Notes: a model not told the origin generated them from the letters alone. 64,000 nt of DNA from Xenopus tropicalis (GCF_000004195.4 NC_030683.2:50047358-50111357); one strand, 5' to 3'. Counted from the stretch's first letter, positions 22,459 through 36,407 are shown. Made by a program: numbers and translations.

Positions 22459-24590
22459 CTACTCTCCTACTCTACTGCCAGAAGTGTCTTATTTATAAAA
22501 TCCAGTAGAGATATTAGGGGTGATTTTTGCCATTCTGTAAAAATGAATTGCCTCAGGTTTCTACACTCCATTTTTAGAGCACAGACACCTGTGTACACAC
22601 CCATGAATACAGTGCTACCTGCATTTGGCAGCTATGTATTCATGAATGCCAGGAGGCAGTTAGGCATAATCCCTTCCGTTGACCAATGTAATTATGTGCA
22701 AGTTAGGTAGTAGTGGAGGATGCAGGTGGTAACCTCACGGCGGATTTTTTATCCATTGCATGGTGAGCGTCTAGCCATTCCCCAGGGCAGAATTTTTTTG
22801 TGCCCCGTAGTGACCCTTTCTGGAGAAAATGTAAATGATCCTATTGTGGTATAAATTTGGTAACAAAACCCACTTACAAACTGGAAGTTTAAATTAAAAA
22901 AAAAAATATGTATATATATACAATATATATATAAAACTCTTAGATTTGTGAGCTGTTTTTAAGCTTTTAAATATAAAAAAAAGAATTTGAGGATTCCCCT
23001 TTAAAATGAGTAAATCATTAGCAAAGGATGGTATTTAATTCCTTCATGGGAATAAATGCTATTTCTCTTTTAAGTAATTAATTAAGAAAATTAATACCAG
23101 AGCTCCTTAAACTCTTTCATCATGCTAATACATTCTCTTGTTGTATTATGTTAGACATTTCCCTTGAGCATTGTGCCCAATATAAGGAGGAATGTTTTAA
23201 GTCAGGGACCAGCGTTTGTAAGCAAAGGAATACTTATTAACTGTTAACAGTGCTATAGTCTGTGTTTGGAGCAGGTGGCCCAAGGTTAAATCACAAGGGG
23301 CTTTGTGAGGCTTTGAAACAGTATGTGATAATAGATGAATCACTTGGTCCAACCAATTTCCTAGTTATTTTTCATTTTGTTTTATTTTCACTGATTATTA
23401 TTACTAGCAGTAGTAATGTTATAAGTATTAAATATGAATTTTTTGTGCTTGTTATAAATAAAGCTTCTCGAAATAGAAAATGGTATTCGATTAATACATT
23501 AAGAAAATTGTTTGGAGAATCTAATTTTACTATTTGTTAACATTTTTAACTTTATTTAAGACTGTTTAGTCAATATAATGTGTAAAAAAAACCCTGCTTA
23601 TTGTTAGCTGCATTATCTGAAGGCATTTATAGGTGTGACATTTCCTGCCTATGGTACAAATCTGTACCTGCTTATAAGAATTTTGTGTCACGTTTTTTTC
23701 TTGGTGTTGGGATAACCAGCAATATACTAATATAACTATTACTGTGGTGTTTTGTCAGAGTACTTCTTTTATTTGGGTTATTTATTTGGTGGTAAAATCT
23801 CGTTAAGAACCCAGGTACTCCCTGGACTCATTGTCCCATGATCTGGGATAGTCTTTCTGCATTCAAAAGATCTCTTGGGTTCTTTATTTAGACATGGTTA
23901 CCCTCATTTAGTTTAGCATAAATTCGGTGTGCTGCTAAATGCAATATGCTATACTACATCCCTCTCCTTGCTTAATTCTGATCTTGCCCATTCCCAGACC
24001 TTGTGTCTCAATCCCTCCTCCTTTAAGATTGTAAACTTTTTTGGGCAGGGCCCTCTTCACCTCTTGTATCAGTTATTGTTTGCTTTGAATGCGGTTAATT
24101 GAATGCATTTAAATAACAATAATAATAATCATCCATGGCATTGTTAGCGTTCATAACCATGGAGGATCATGTTGTTTTTGCGCAGCCAGTTACATTTGAC
24201 CCCTGCCCCTCCACAGCAGGGTAACACATGGCGTGAAGACAGCCCCTTCTTCTCACTTACTTTATACTCACTCGGACAAACTCTGTATTTAGGTGGAACA
24301 CAACTTAACTGCAATGCCTGTGTTTAAAGACCCCTCTCAATGTTACTCTTTGGAAGTTGCCTATATACTCATTTTCTAGCCATGTATTTTGTCCTCAACC
24401 TAGTTTTAACTTGGCATGTGGTACGGCAGTGAGAACAATACTCCAATTCCTCAGTTTGTTTCCTTGTTGACACCTTTTACGATTGATATGAAGTTCTTTA
24501 CCTCCTTAGGCAGCCTGACTAAAACTAGAAAGAACTATAGCTAAATACTGTATATCATATAAATATATGATAGTGATAAATGTTAACTGA
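22459..24590. other. Intron tract without gene
   Basis: It contains diverged repeat text at about 22540-22720 related to 50220-50320, an AT run at 22905-22935 and a LINE tail at about 24030-24130. Nothing else was recognised. Confidence 0.45.
24030..24130 (+). mobile_element. LINE 3' end (CR1/L2-like)
   Basis: The phrase aagattgtaaacttttttgg followed by gcagggccctc, cttgtatcagttattg and a terminal aataataataat tail is the familiar 3' end of CR1/L2-type LINEs. No coding part remains. Confidence 0.5.
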
Positions 24591-24591
24591 T

Positions 24592-24829
24592 TAGTGATGA
24601 GCGAATCTGTCCCATTTCGCTTGCATAAAAATTCGCAAATCTTTGAAAGACTTACGAAACACGCCCAAAAATTTGTTGCGCTCATCAAATTTTTTGACGC
24701 GCGCATAAAAAAAATTATATAAGCATTACAAAAAGATTTTGTCGCTTGTTTCGCAAAATAATCCGCCAATGGGGAAACGCGGAGATTCACTGTGATTCCA
24801 TGCCTAGTGATTTATTTTGCCCATCACTA
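24592..24829. mobile_element. hAT MITE, TGATGAGC family
   Basis: TAGTGATGAGCGAATCTGTC to cccatcacta, with the perfect 8-bp duplication taactgat (24584-24591, 24830-24837). Confidence 0.9.
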
Positions 24830-25620
24830 TAACTGATGCCTTTTACATTTTTTCGGGTTTAAAATGAAATATACAATGGAATAAAATCCAACATTACTGA
24901 CTGTTAATATGAAAGTGCTTTTAAATTAATGTGAGAATAGCATGGGTTGTGTTTTTTTTTGTTCTTACTACATTATATTCCCACAAAGCATGTATCTTCA
25001 GGATGAACAAGTGCCAGTGTCTAAATTCAGTAAGAAATTGCTCATGCTTTGGTTACTGCTAGAAGTTGCCTACAGGAGATAATATAAAATTATACCAGGA
25101 ATAAGAAGACAAACACAATTAACAAGATGAAGCACTCAGTCACAATTAACTAGCCCAGATCCCAGGAAATGGCAGGCTTAAGATGCCAATAAATCTGTAA
25201 CAATAAACAGGTGTTGGTCTTTGAGCCTATCCATGGTGTAAATGAGCAGGAAGTACAGCACTGTAATTATCTAGAACTTCTAGTACTTCAGCTACCTTTG
25301 TGGCCTGGGGGTAAATAAGTAGAGCCTGAAGAATTGAGGTTCTGACTTTAACTCATCATAGATACACATTCAGTATAAAACATTTAAAGCACCACTGAAT
25401 AGTAATCAGTGCTACTGTACCAAGATAAAGGCCAAAAACGTGAATTAGCATTGAAATAAATGAGGAATAAATGAGGAGATAATTCTGTTAAATATATATA
25501 TTTTTTTTTATACAACTATTGACTTAAACATCTTTTCTTTTGGTACTTTGAAGCCTTGTATATCAAGTGGTAAATTAAGTGGTTAACAAGTATGTAAACA
25601 CATGTTTCAGAGTCCAAGAG

Positions 25621-25931
25621 TAGCGGTGAGCAAATTTTTTCCGCAGGCATGGATTCGCAGCGAATTTCCGCATGTCGCCATTGGCGAATTGTTTCACGAA
25701 GCTTCCGTGAAAATCCGCTGTGAAAAAATTTGTTGCGTGTAAAAGAATTTAATTGCGCGTCGAATTGAGCGCGGTCACGTCAAAAAAAAAGCGGCCGACC
25801 AAAAACAGATGCGGGCAAAAAAAAAAATGCACAACAAATGCGTTTCGCGAGTTTTTTGCCGTTTCGCGAATCTTCTTGCCGTTTCTTTAATTTTATGGCG
25901 AAGCAAAATGGGACAGATTCGCTCATCACTA
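25621..25931. mobile_element. hAT MITE, TGATGAGC family
   Basis: TAGCGGTGAGCAAATTTTTT to gattcgctcatcacta, duplication tccaagag / cccaagag (25613-25620, 25932-25939; 7 of 8). The interior is richest in CpG of this family and may be close to the source sequence. Confidence 0.88.
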
Positions 25932-25939
25932 CCCAAGAG

Positions 25940-28729
25940 TACAACAATTACTTGTATTCATCTGGATGAATGGTGTACCAACCATAGAATTAGAAGATAA
26001 TTTAATTTAGCAACTATATTATTTTTAGGCCACAATGCCTACTAGGTGATTTCACTTTGCACACGAGTGAGCTATGAATGCTTTAGAACAAGTTCACATA
26101 ATACATTTCTGGCCTGTCAGGGGTGGTGTCTATATATAGTCATAACCTAACTTATTTTGGTTTTTCCTTTTTCATGATATTTAGCTTTGGAGCACACCAT
26201 ATTTTTAGAAATTGTGTGATTATGTACAATGGTGTATATTATTTGTTATTGCTTTCTCTCTTTTCAGTGATTATATTGTACTTGCATGCTTATGAACTGT
26301 AGTGCTGAGCCATAAATCTGTAACCTGTAAATTGTCTTAAAAATAAATAAATAGGAGTAAGTATCAGTAATATAGTTATTAAAATGCTTAGTAATATGTG
26401 ACCAATTGGAGAAAGGCTTCATAGACTTTTTGGTGCAAAATGTGCAAAATGAACACAGGTCAATGTACTGCTAAAAACATTGTAAAAGTTAACAGTACTA
26501 TAAAATTTTAGCTCCAAAAATAATTATACTAAGCGTAAAAATAAAGCGTCAAATGAAAAAAGGTGAAAATGGAGAAGGTGCATTGAACAACTTAGAATCT
26601 AGCATCAGTAACAAAATACAATAAGAAATGCACAGCCCACTGTTATAGTACAAGATTCCTAGGTTAAGTACTCTTTGTTTTTACAGTCTCTCTTGGGAAA
26701 ACTTTTGCAAGATACATTTCTTTTTGTCGAGTGCAATTGGACTGATTGGTTTGTGCTATGCATCCACTCTAATGGATATAATGCAGGGTCCTAAAGTATT
26801 TATCTAAATGTTCTATCTGTCACTCCTCATTTAGTTGAAACAAGGAATTAAACCCAGGCATGGAGCTGCTGACAGCCTGCAAAAGCATTAGAAGGCTTGA
26901 TATTAGATGCAGAAGCTTACTTACCGCTAATGATATCTTGAATCAGTCTCTCTGGCATTGTGGCTGACATCTTGAATCAGTCTCCAAGGAGCTGTTGGCC
27001 ATCTTGGATTTCCTTGTGTGGGAATGTACCAGCCATCTTAGTTCCTCATCTGAAAGCATTTCAGAACTATTGCCAATTCCGAGAAGAACAGTGACTTAGG
27101 ATTTTATATATACAACATACAGTGCTTTGTAACAATCCAAGTCCTTGACCAAGCCTTACATTATACTGAATTACAAATTCTATGATGAAATGTTTTTCTC
27201 TGTGAAATAGAAAGCACTGAAACTAAAAATATATGTTTTTAAAAATATGAGATCTAAAGGGGAAAAAAATTATACACATGTTAGAAACTGTCCTCCACAA
27301 GTAAATCATTACAGGTGTAATAAACTATGAAAACTCTTCTGCTGTCAATAGGTTTACCCCCACCCTGTGTCCCTAACTCATACAACAGACAGAACTAATG
27401 TCTTGACTACTGAACTGCTGTTTTGGTTGATTTCCCAGGTCAGTGGTGATTTAGGCACCTCCCTTCTAACCTTTATTGCTACTGTGGAAATCATCCAGAT
27501 TATTCTTTGTGTACCACTGCTTATGTTCCATGATGAATGTAAAGGGGGTAGGAGGCTATGTCTACAGGGACGGGTGCCATCCAGACTGGGGATCTAAGGA
27601 ACATTGTTGAAAGGTCTTTTTGAAGTCCCAGAGAGCACCGTTATTTTAATTACCAGGAAGTAAAAGTTATCAAACCACCCTTTGCTAGAAATGGTCACCC
27701 ATGGTCAATACTTGCTGTGCAAACAAGATAGAAACTTATAAAAAAGTAAGTAAAGGCAGATAATCTCTTTGAAGGACTTGCAGAAGTCAGTGGTTAAGAC
27801 TGTACATAGACACACCAGTCAAGAATATAAACTGGCCTGTATAGAAGAGTGACTTAAAAGAAGCCAATTCTCAAAAGAACAATGGGTAAGCATGTCTGGA
27901 ATTTGCCAAAAGCACTGGATAAACTCAGCTGTGATGTGGGAAAGGATAAAGATTTTTGACCAAAGTTCAAACCAATATGTGTGTGGTACAGTGCTAACAT
28001 TGCCCATACCAATAATAAATTATGGTTTTGGTACATCATGCTCTGGGGCTTCTTTTTATCAACAGGGACTGTGCATCTATCTATCTATCTAACTATCTAT
28101 CTATCATCTATCTATCATCTATCTATCATCTATCCTGTCTGTGCATAGGACCTGCAACCTAGAGGGAAAGAGTGCAAGCACAAGACCAAAGTAATACTTT
28201 TTCCACACACATGTAAATATCCTAATTTGGCCCAGTGTAAGCCTTGATTTTAATCCAAATGAAAATCTGTATCTATTAAGGTGTACCAATGTCATCATTC
28301 TAACCTTTGAGACACTGGAACATGTAGTATAGTAAATGACAAAAAAATGGATTTAAGCATTACATTTAATAAATCAATAGCCTTATGTGTTTTGTGCCTG
28401 AATGTGGGCACTTGTACTTAGTCATAGGCTATGGCAAATGACTAAGTACAAGTATTGTGCATACACAAAAGACTTAAACCTTATTGTTAATGCAAAGTTG
28501 CTTTACAAAACCATGTACATAAAGAATTAATTTTTTGAGGTTTTTTTAAAAATACATTTTAGTGCAGGATTTGTTATTCAGTGAAATGAGGCACTAGATC
28601 AAGGCTCAGAATACTTCAGCAAGGCACTGACACCTTGATGCCTTATATCATGGATTTGTTTCTCACTTTACTGTAATTCTTTAGCGCATTGTTATAAAAT
28701 ATAATAAAAAGCCAAACATGTAGCTGATT
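25940..28729. other. Intron tract without gene
   Basis: Only short chance ORFs and the tetranucleotide repeat at 28074-28134 are seen. The ORF at 27367-27597 is hydrophobic in the middle but lacks splice borders. Confidence 0.45.
28074..28134. repeat. (ATCT)n microsatellite with interruptions
   Basis: Runs of ctat are interrupted three times by atcat-type variants. Confidence 0.95.
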
Positions 28730-29194
28730 TTAAAGGAGACATATCATATAAACATTAAGTATGTACCAGTGAATTATACTTCTCTAAATATATACCCCAC
28801 TAGTCCCGCCCATCTGTTCCACTTCCTGCTGGCTGAATTCTCTGGATGTGCAGGGGAGCCGGCGGCTCTCAGTACACTGCACTGTAGGATAGGAACCAAT
28901 CAGCAGCTAGGCTGACCTGATAGGGAAATGAAGCCTGTATTTGTTTGTGTGAGTGCAGGGCTGTGATTGGCTATCCCCCTCCTGCTGTCCTTCTGGCAGG
29001 GACCATTAGGACACACCCACCCTTCATTTGAAACATGGACAGAGACCTGATAGGATCTATAGGGAACTCCAATAAAGGGGCCATTTTTACAGACTGTATT
29101 CAATTTCAGACCAGTGTGAAACCAGCACCATATATTATTCATAATTGGCTACTAAATTAGGGTTTTTTTCCATTTACCAATATGTCTTCTTTAA
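28730..29194. mobile_element. T2-type MITE with TTAA target duplication
   Basis: TTAAAGGAGACATATCATAT at the left and atatgtcttctttaa at the right, with TTAA at both borders. The interior has the cagcagctaggc/tgattggctat segments common in T2-like Xenopus MITEs. Confidence 0.75.
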
Positions 29195-29726
29195 ATAAAA
29201 TACAGGTACTAAGCCCAGATTGTAAACTAATGTATATCTTTAATTAAAAATCTGCACTACATCAGCTAAAGAACATTCACTTTACAGATATGTTTAAAAG
29301 AAACATATTTATTTGCTGTTTAAAAGGATACAGCTTGCATTCCCTAGTTAATATACGATACAGCGTATTGAAAGTTGATTTTTTTTGTTGCAGCTATAGT
29401 TTATAAATTGATCTTTCATTTAGCTTGGTTAGTGGCATAATCATACAAATGCAGCACTCCTGATCTCATAGAATAAATCTATATATCAGAATTTACATTC
29501 TACCATCAGTGGGTATGCACTCACTATACAAGAGCAGAGACGTGTGTGGTGCTGTATGTACAGTAGGTCAGAGCTGCCAATTTAAGGCACTTGGCCTTGA
29601 TGTTCCCCTCTCAAACAGAACAAAACATTCATCATGCAACTTGTATTGCAGCAAAATAGCTGCCCACAGAATAAGGCAAAAATCTGTCATTCTGTATATC
29701 ATTACAGTACTTTGAATTTATTAACA

Positions 29727-29850
29727 TGGGAGACAAACATCATAGTAGCCAATCAGATCTTTGCTTTTGTTTTCTAATTTATAGGTAACTGTTATAATCT
29801 AATTGTTGATTGGCTGCTATGGGCAACATCACTGGTAATGTTTGTCTCCA
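29727..29850. mobile_element. Small palindromic MITE
   Basis: The ends tgggagacaaacat and atgtttgtctcca are inverted, with gccaatcagat and gattggctgctatgg facing each other inside. A relative with the same centre is at 44645-44801. Confidence 0.65.
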
Positions 29851-30194
29851 ATGTTTCAACAGACTGAGAAACAGGTTGTAAAAAATCTGAGAGAAAATAC
29901 TATTTGGAATATCATCACAATACCCACATCCAGTCTGAATGACAATACATGACCTTAACATGCATACATCTAAGTCTGAACTTTAAATGTGCAGGAGTTA
30001 TATGGCTTGTCCATGGGGAAGCTATTTATGTTGAATGCAGGTTCACTTTGCGTCCATTGTTTGCCCTGTGCAACTAGCTAAGAGGTGCAAACGTATATTT
30101 ATTGGAATACTTCTTTAAGCATAAAAGACATTTGTGCTGCTCATTTCATAATATACAGTGGCACTATGGCAATTAGACAAATAAAACAATACAG

Positions 30195-30270
30195 TGAGAG
30201 AGAGAGAGAGAGAGACAGAGAGAGAGAGACAGAGAGAGAGAAAGAGACAGAGAGATACAGAGAGAGAGAC
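30195..30270. repeat. GA-rich simple repeat
   Basis: Imperfect (GA)n/(CAGAGA)n tract. Low-complexity ORFs on both strands (RERERD and SLSLS) come from it. Confidence 0.95.
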
Positions 30271-30333
30271 TGGCATCAAAGGGGTCTTCTGGCTCATGCT
30301 TGTAGATTGTTATTTAGTGCTATAAGGTGGTAC

Positions 30334-30758
30334 TTAAAGGAACAGTAACACCAAAAAATAAAAGAGCTTTAAAGTAATAAAAATATAATGCACTGTTGCC
30401 CTGCACTGGTAAAACTGGTGTGTTTGCTACAGTAACCCTACTATAATTTATATAATAAGCTGCTGTGTAGCCACGGGGGCAGCCATTCAAGCTGGAAAAA
30501 AGGAGAAAAGGCACAGGTTACATAGCAGATAACAGATAAGTTCTGTAGAATACAATAGTGTTTTATCTGTTATCTGCTATGTGCCTGTGCCTTTTCTCCT
30601 TTGAATGGCTGCCCCCGTGGCTACATAGCAGCTTATTTATATAAATTATAGTAGACTTTCTGAAGTAAACACACAACATTTACCAGTGCAGGGCAGCAGC
30701 ACATTATATTTTAGATACTTTTATACACTTTCATTTTTTGGTGTTACTGTTCCTTTAA
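30334..30758. mobile_element. T2-type palindromic MITE with TTAA ends
   Basis: TTAAAGGAACAGTAACACC at the left is mirrored by ggtgttactgttcctttaa at the right. Long arms (tgcactgttgccctgcactg, gctgctgtgtagccacgggg) fold back almost along the entire length around about 30540. Confidence 0.88.
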
Positions 30759-31068
30759 GTAGGTTATCAAAATAAGATAAAAGTGGAAACCTGACAAATG
30801 GGCTGGAGTTTTTATCTTTAAATTGTACACTACATGCCTGCTGGGACTCCCAATAATGTATTTTGATGAGCTCTTCCCCCTGAATTCACCCAGGAACCTT
30901 AGGATATAACAGACAATTATCAATTAGCCCTCGAGAGTTGGCTTGCTGCCGACTGTACTTCTATCAGCGAGAATATTAGTACAAATGCAAGTTCTCTTAA
31001 CCTCTTCTTGGCATTTAATCCATACACATTTCAGGCCTAAACGTCACAAAAATCCGTTTTATAGCATA

Positions 31069-32687
31069 CAGTGGTGTGAAAAACTATTTGCCCCCTTCCT
31101 GATTTCTTATTCTTTTGCATGTTTGTCACACTTAAATGTTTCTGCTCATCAAAAACCATTAACTATTAGTCAAAGATAACATAATTGAACACAAAATGCA
31201 GTTTTTAAATGAAGGTTTACGTTATTAAGGGAGAAAAAAAACTCCAAATCTACATGGCCCTGTGTGAAAAAGTGATTGCCCCCCTTGTTAAAAAACTGTG
31301 GTTTATCAATTTCAATTTTCAATATCAATTTCTGTTGTCACCCCCAGGCCTGATTACTGCCACACCTGTTTCAATCAAGAAATCACTTAAATAGGAGCTA
31401 CCTGACACAGAGAAGTAGACCAAAAGCACCTCAAAAGCTAGACATCATGCCAAGATCCAAAGAAATTCAGGAACAAATGAGAACAAAAGTAATTGAGATC
31501 TATCAGTCTGGTAAAGGTTATAAAGCCATTTCTAAAGCTTTGGGACTCCAGCGAACCACAGTGAGAGCCATTATCCACAAATGGCAAAAACATGGAACAG
31601 TGGTGAACCTTCCCAGGAGTGGCCGGCCGCCCAAAATTAGCCCAAGAGCGCAGAGACAACTCATCCGAGAGGCCACAAAAGACCCCAGGACAACATCTAA
31701 AGAACTGCAGGCCTCACTTGCCTCAATTAAGGTCAGTGTTCACGACTCCATCATAAGAAAGAGACTGGGCAAAAACGGCCTGCATGGCAGATTTCCAAGG
31801 CGCAAACCACTTTTAAACAAAAAGAACATTAAGGCTCGTCTTAATTTTGCTAAAAAACATCTGAATGATTGCCAAGACTTTTGGGAAAATACCTTGTGGA
31901 CCGACGAGACAAAAGTTTAACTTTTTGGAAGGTGCGTGTCCCGTTACATCTGGCGTAAAAGTAACACAGCATTTCAGAAAAAGAACATCATACCAACAGT
32001 AAAATATGGTGGTGGTAGTGTGATGGTCTGGGGTTGTTTTGCTGCTTCAGGACCTGGAAGGCTTGCTGTGATAGATGGAACCATGAATTCTACTGTCTAC
32101 CAAAAAATCCTGAAGGAGAATGTCCGGCCATCTGTTCGTCAACTCAAGCTGAAGCGATCTTGGGTGCTGCAGCAGGACAATGACCCAAAACACACCAGCA
32201 AATCCACCTCTGAATGGCTGAAGAAAAACTAAATGAAGACTTTGGAGTGGCCTAGTCAAAGTCCTGACCTGAATCCTATTGAGATGTTGTGGCATAACCT
32301 TAAAAAGGCGGTTCATGCTAGAAAACCCTCAAATAAAGCTGAATTACAACAATTCTGCAAAGATGAGTGGGCCAAAATTCCTCCAGAGCGCTGTAAAAGA
32401 CTCGTTGCAAGTTATCGCAAACGCTTGATTGCAGTTATTGCTGCTAAGGGTGGCCCAACCAGTTATTAGGTTCAGGGGGCAATTACTTTTTCACACAGGG
32501 CCATGTAGGTTTGGATTTTTTTTCTCCCTAAATAATAAAAACCCTCATTTAAAAACTGCATTTTGTGTTTACTTGGGTTATCATTGACTAATAGTTAAAT
32601 GTGTTTGATGATCAGAAACATTTTGTGTGACAAACATGCAAAAGAATAAGAAATCAGGAAGGGGGCAAATAGTTTTTCACACCACTG
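31069..32687 (+). mobile_element. Tc1-like DNA transposon, complete but inactivated
   Basis: The 1619-bp element starts CAGTGGTGTGAAAAACTATT and ends in its reverse complement, flanked by TA at 31067-31068 and 32688-32689. Terminal inverted repeats are long, about 215 bp (31069-31285 and 32472-32687), with few differences between them. A single transposase frame fills the middle. End sequence and protein place it near the Passport/Eagle group of Tc1-like elements as I remember them. Similar TIRs and only two nonsense changes suggest a relatively recent insertion. Confidence 0.95.
31447..32469 (+). pseudogene. Tc1-like transposase with two in-frame nonsense codons
   Basis: The frame runs 341 codons from ATG 31447 to TAG 32467-32469, the usual length of a Tc1 transposase, with no frameshift. 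TAA codons interrupt it at 31918-31920 (after WTDETKV) and 32230-32232 (after EWLKKN). Domains in order: helix-turn-helix DNA-binding region (residues 1-60, KAISKALGLQRTTVRAII), GRPP linker motif (SGRPPKIS), second helix region with basic KKRKP-like stretch, and the DDE domain. The catalytic triad is present: Asp at 31903-31905 (TDE), Asp at 32176-32178 (DNDPKH) and Glu at 32281-32283 (PDLNPIE), spaced 34 residues apart (DD34E). The protein cannot be made whole from this copy. Confidence 0.96.
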
Positions 32688-32689
32688 TA

Positions 32690-35412
32690 ATTTCTGGAAT
32701 TTCTACAAAAGAGGAATATGGTGAATGAGTGTGGGTTTTATGAGTTCTTAGTGGAAACCAGCATCTATGTAATTCTCATCTTGATCTGATGTATTGGTAA
32801 GTGACATTACTACCTTTGAAAGCACACTGAATTCTATTGTTCCCTTTCACCTTCTATAACAGAATTAATTTATACCATTTTCTAAATTGAATGAAAGTAT
32901 TTCAAATACAATATCAAATATATATGACAAATAGTCACAAATAATACAATAAATTGATATTACATAATTATCATGATTACATTCTTTAAACATTGAGCTG
33001 ATTTATCTTGAGACATCTTGTTTAGTTTGATCTTGAATTTAAAATGTTTTTATCCCACAGATTCTTCAGTTATATAGCCATTTTCTAGCATTTTCTTGCC
33101 TAAATATCTCAGAAGGTGATTAGAACTGTCAGCTACTTCTTTTATGAGTCTGGTAGCTGACATGTAGATATCTAGAGTTGGGTTAGTAAATCTGTTCAGT
33201 AGGAACTTATGGAAACTTTCTGTAGGATAAATTAAATGCAGGAAAAATTAAATAAGAAAGAAAGGAAAGTACTGAGCTCTCTGGGTTTAAAAAAAAATAT
33301 GAAGGTTTCTCAGATTCTGATAGATCTGCCTTTATGTAACTATATAGTAAAGTCTATATGGCATTAGTATTTACAAATAACTAATATAAGGTATTCAAAG
33401 TGGGCACTAATATCAAACCTATTTTTTTTAAAGTTATATAACCATCTGTCACGAAGGAAAGTAATTCAGTTAAGGTGTTTGTAGTATAATGAGTTAAAAA
33501 AAACAAATGAAAGCCCATTAATGGTAGAAAGGTTTATAGTGCTGTGGCATGGGGCCTGAGTGTTAAGCTATAAACATAACTTGATGAATGATAGAGTTAA
33601 ACCTGCCAAGGTTGAGATATTTATGAACCAGCTGTGTTATTAGAATGTCAAGGGGCTCATTTACAAAGACTCTTATTATGGAATGCTAAGTTGTGACCCC
33701 ATTTAGAATAAATGTAGGTTACTAAACTCTATGATCTTAATACTGTAATCAAACCATGTACCTGCTCATCCCATATAAAGTACTTTAACTACCTTCTGAG
33801 GACACTTCCTAGTTCCATACTTGATGTTGATCTCATCAAGTTATTGGGATATAACTTCAAATATTTCTGCTATAAAATGCTCATAGACAGGAGACTCTTG
33901 TGTTCCTACATTATTAGGCTTCTGACTAGTAAGTCATTGCAATGATTCCTTTTCCAACTCAGAACTCATTATATTGCTATTATTATTATGATCATCTTTA
34001 TTCATTTAACGCCAACATCCTTTGCAGATGTTGTGCAATGAAAATATATATGATTTTTGATGTGACATGTAAACTATAATGTAGGCTTTTCAGATGTGTA
34101 GGCCCACATAGAAATACTGATATTTCCATTTTATCTGTAGAACACAGTAGCCAACAGGCTTTAATTTATAAAACAAAGCCTGTAACAATAAACAACTGAC
34201 CCTGGGCCGGATGTTTTCTGGAAACAATCAACAAAAGACCCTGGGTTGAGTGTCTTCAACCAACACAATAGACCACAGACTCTGTACCCCACCCAGAACC
34301 TGTTTTAATCTTTTTGCCACTATCTGTGTGGAGGAGTTTGCACAAGATTATTATATAGGAATATGGGAAGGATGATCAGTTTGTTCTCCATGTTACAGAC
34401 AGAGTTAGCTTGGTTAGGTTGTGATGCTTGATTGGATAGAAAAGAGCTTGCAAAGGACTGTTTTGATGAAATCACATCCAGGAGATCAAAGAGAATCTGG
34501 TTCAGAACTTGAAAGAAGGAATCTTACCTAGGACTTTGTTTAGTAAAGTAGAATGTGTGTTTATGTTTGTGGGTGTTTATTTCCATGACTAATTACTGCA
34601 ATTTCTGAAATTTATAGTGCCCTTAGCACTACAACAGTGCATCGTGGAGGTATCTTTAATTACTCTGAGTAATTTGTAGGCTTATGGACTCACATAACAC
34701 GCAGCACTTGAAAGCAACCTACTCATACATGGGGACAGTATATTAAATCCAGACAGAACATAGGATCACAGTGCTGCACAGACCCTTACCTTCTGGCAGT
34801 GGTTAACAAATACAAACCCAAACACCTCTGCTACCTGCATTATCTCTTCAATTTAAGTCTATGTTGTCGGCTTTCTTTTCCAGCTACTAGACTTTTCTCA
34901 TATTGTCCCATGTTTAATGATACTTTGGATTTCTTTCCCCATTTCTATTACCTTCACCCTTCAAAGTTTTAAAAGTTCTCTGTAAATCTGTCTGTATTAG
35001 CTGGTTCCATATAACTCCAGCCTATTATTGACCCCCCTACATCTCCCATGCCACTTATTTGGCTTCAGAGCAGATTCCAAATCTTAGCTGTCCACACCTG
35101 CCACTTATGTTGTCATATACACTAGATTTCCAGTCTGATTAAAAGAGACTATATATAACACCTAACTCTATTCTCCTGAGATCTATCATTCATTATGGGT
35201 GGTACTAATTTGGATTTTGCTATCCTTGTGGCATAATACTGTTCTTATTAGAGGATACACTAGGGTAAGCTTAAAACTGAGTACCAACAGAATAGCACTG
35301 GTTACTTTCCTCTGGTAAATATATAAAGCATTTCCTAGGAATCTACTTCACATATCTATCATCCATTGTCTGTCCTCTTTTTCAAAAGGATGCCCACAAT
35401 GATTTCTCCATT
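32690..35412. other. Intron tract without gene
   Basis: Unique AT-rich sequence; no ORF above 60 codons, no clear transposon ends. Confidence 0.5.
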
Positions 35413-35420
35413 ATAGCTAC

Positions 35421-35790
35421 TAGTTATGAGCAAAATGTTTCCCACCTATGGATTTGTGGCGAAACTTCACATTTCACAAAGCTGGCAAAAAATGTCACCA
35501 TGAACAAACATGGCGTCAAATGTCCATACTCCCCAATGTATTATGCATGACAAAAGTTGCCTTGAAAAACCACACATGGACACCAATGTATTCTGCAAAG
35601 TTGCTGCAAAAAAAAAAAATCACGGCGGAAAGGTGCCCATAGACTGCAATGTATTAAATGCTGACAAAATCACTGCAAAAAAAGTTGATGAGAAAAAACA
35701 CCCACTGACTTCAATGCAGTCACAAATATTCACTTCCTTTCGCAAACGGTTTTGCACACAGGCACTACAGGACAGATTTGCTCATCACTA
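35421..35790. mobile_element. hAT MITE, TGATGAGC family (longer form)
   Basis: TAGTTATGAGCAAAATGTTT to gatttgctcatcacta; duplication atagctac / atagctat (35413-35420, 35791-35798; 7 of 8). The interior differs from other copies, with repeated cactgacttcaatg-type phrases. Confidence 0.8.
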
Positions 35791-36407
35791 ATAGCTATAA
35801 ATCATAGCCATCTCTTTCTACTGACATAACAATGGCTTGGTTGCTGACTAAACATAACCCCAAGCATTGTGTTACATTTGCTATACTCAGTGAGTCCTGA
35901 ATGCCCATAATTCAGAAACTGGTTGCATTTTGAGCTTTATTAAATCTGCTTCAAAGGACATAATTTAGTTAGAATGTAATATACAGTACTGGCATAGTCA
36001 TTCACTACTTTTGGAATTAAATGAGACATTAGTGAATGACAGTTAGTGAAACATATGGAGACTTTGAGGTCAAGATAACGATGAAACAATACATTTGCTT
36101 TGCTATGCTACACCACAAATTATTATTGTATCCTTTACAGAAAGCTCTTTATTCAAAATGCATTTCCTCAAGTGTAATAAAAGTCTTTAAAGGTAAAATA
36201 TTCACAAAGTGAAAAAATGATTCCTTTGAGTGAACAGTTTTTCATGTGCAAACGTGCCTTTGTGATCCTAAAATCTGTTCTGCCAGTGGAAGATTGTGAA
36301 TTTTATAGTTCAAACCTGCTCAGAGTATATGGTATGAAACTTACTACTGAAGAAGTTAGTTTTTTGAGCTAAAAGAGGATTTAAAAGTGCAATTAAATAG
36401 TAGCTAG

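Noticed and set aside
22336..22710. 124-codon ORF
   Set aside because: It begins inside the solo LTR and runs across its border and target duplication, so it is chance.
30085..30348. Low-complexity RERERD ORF and its minus-strand SLSLS shadow
   Set aside because: Both come from the GA simple repeat.
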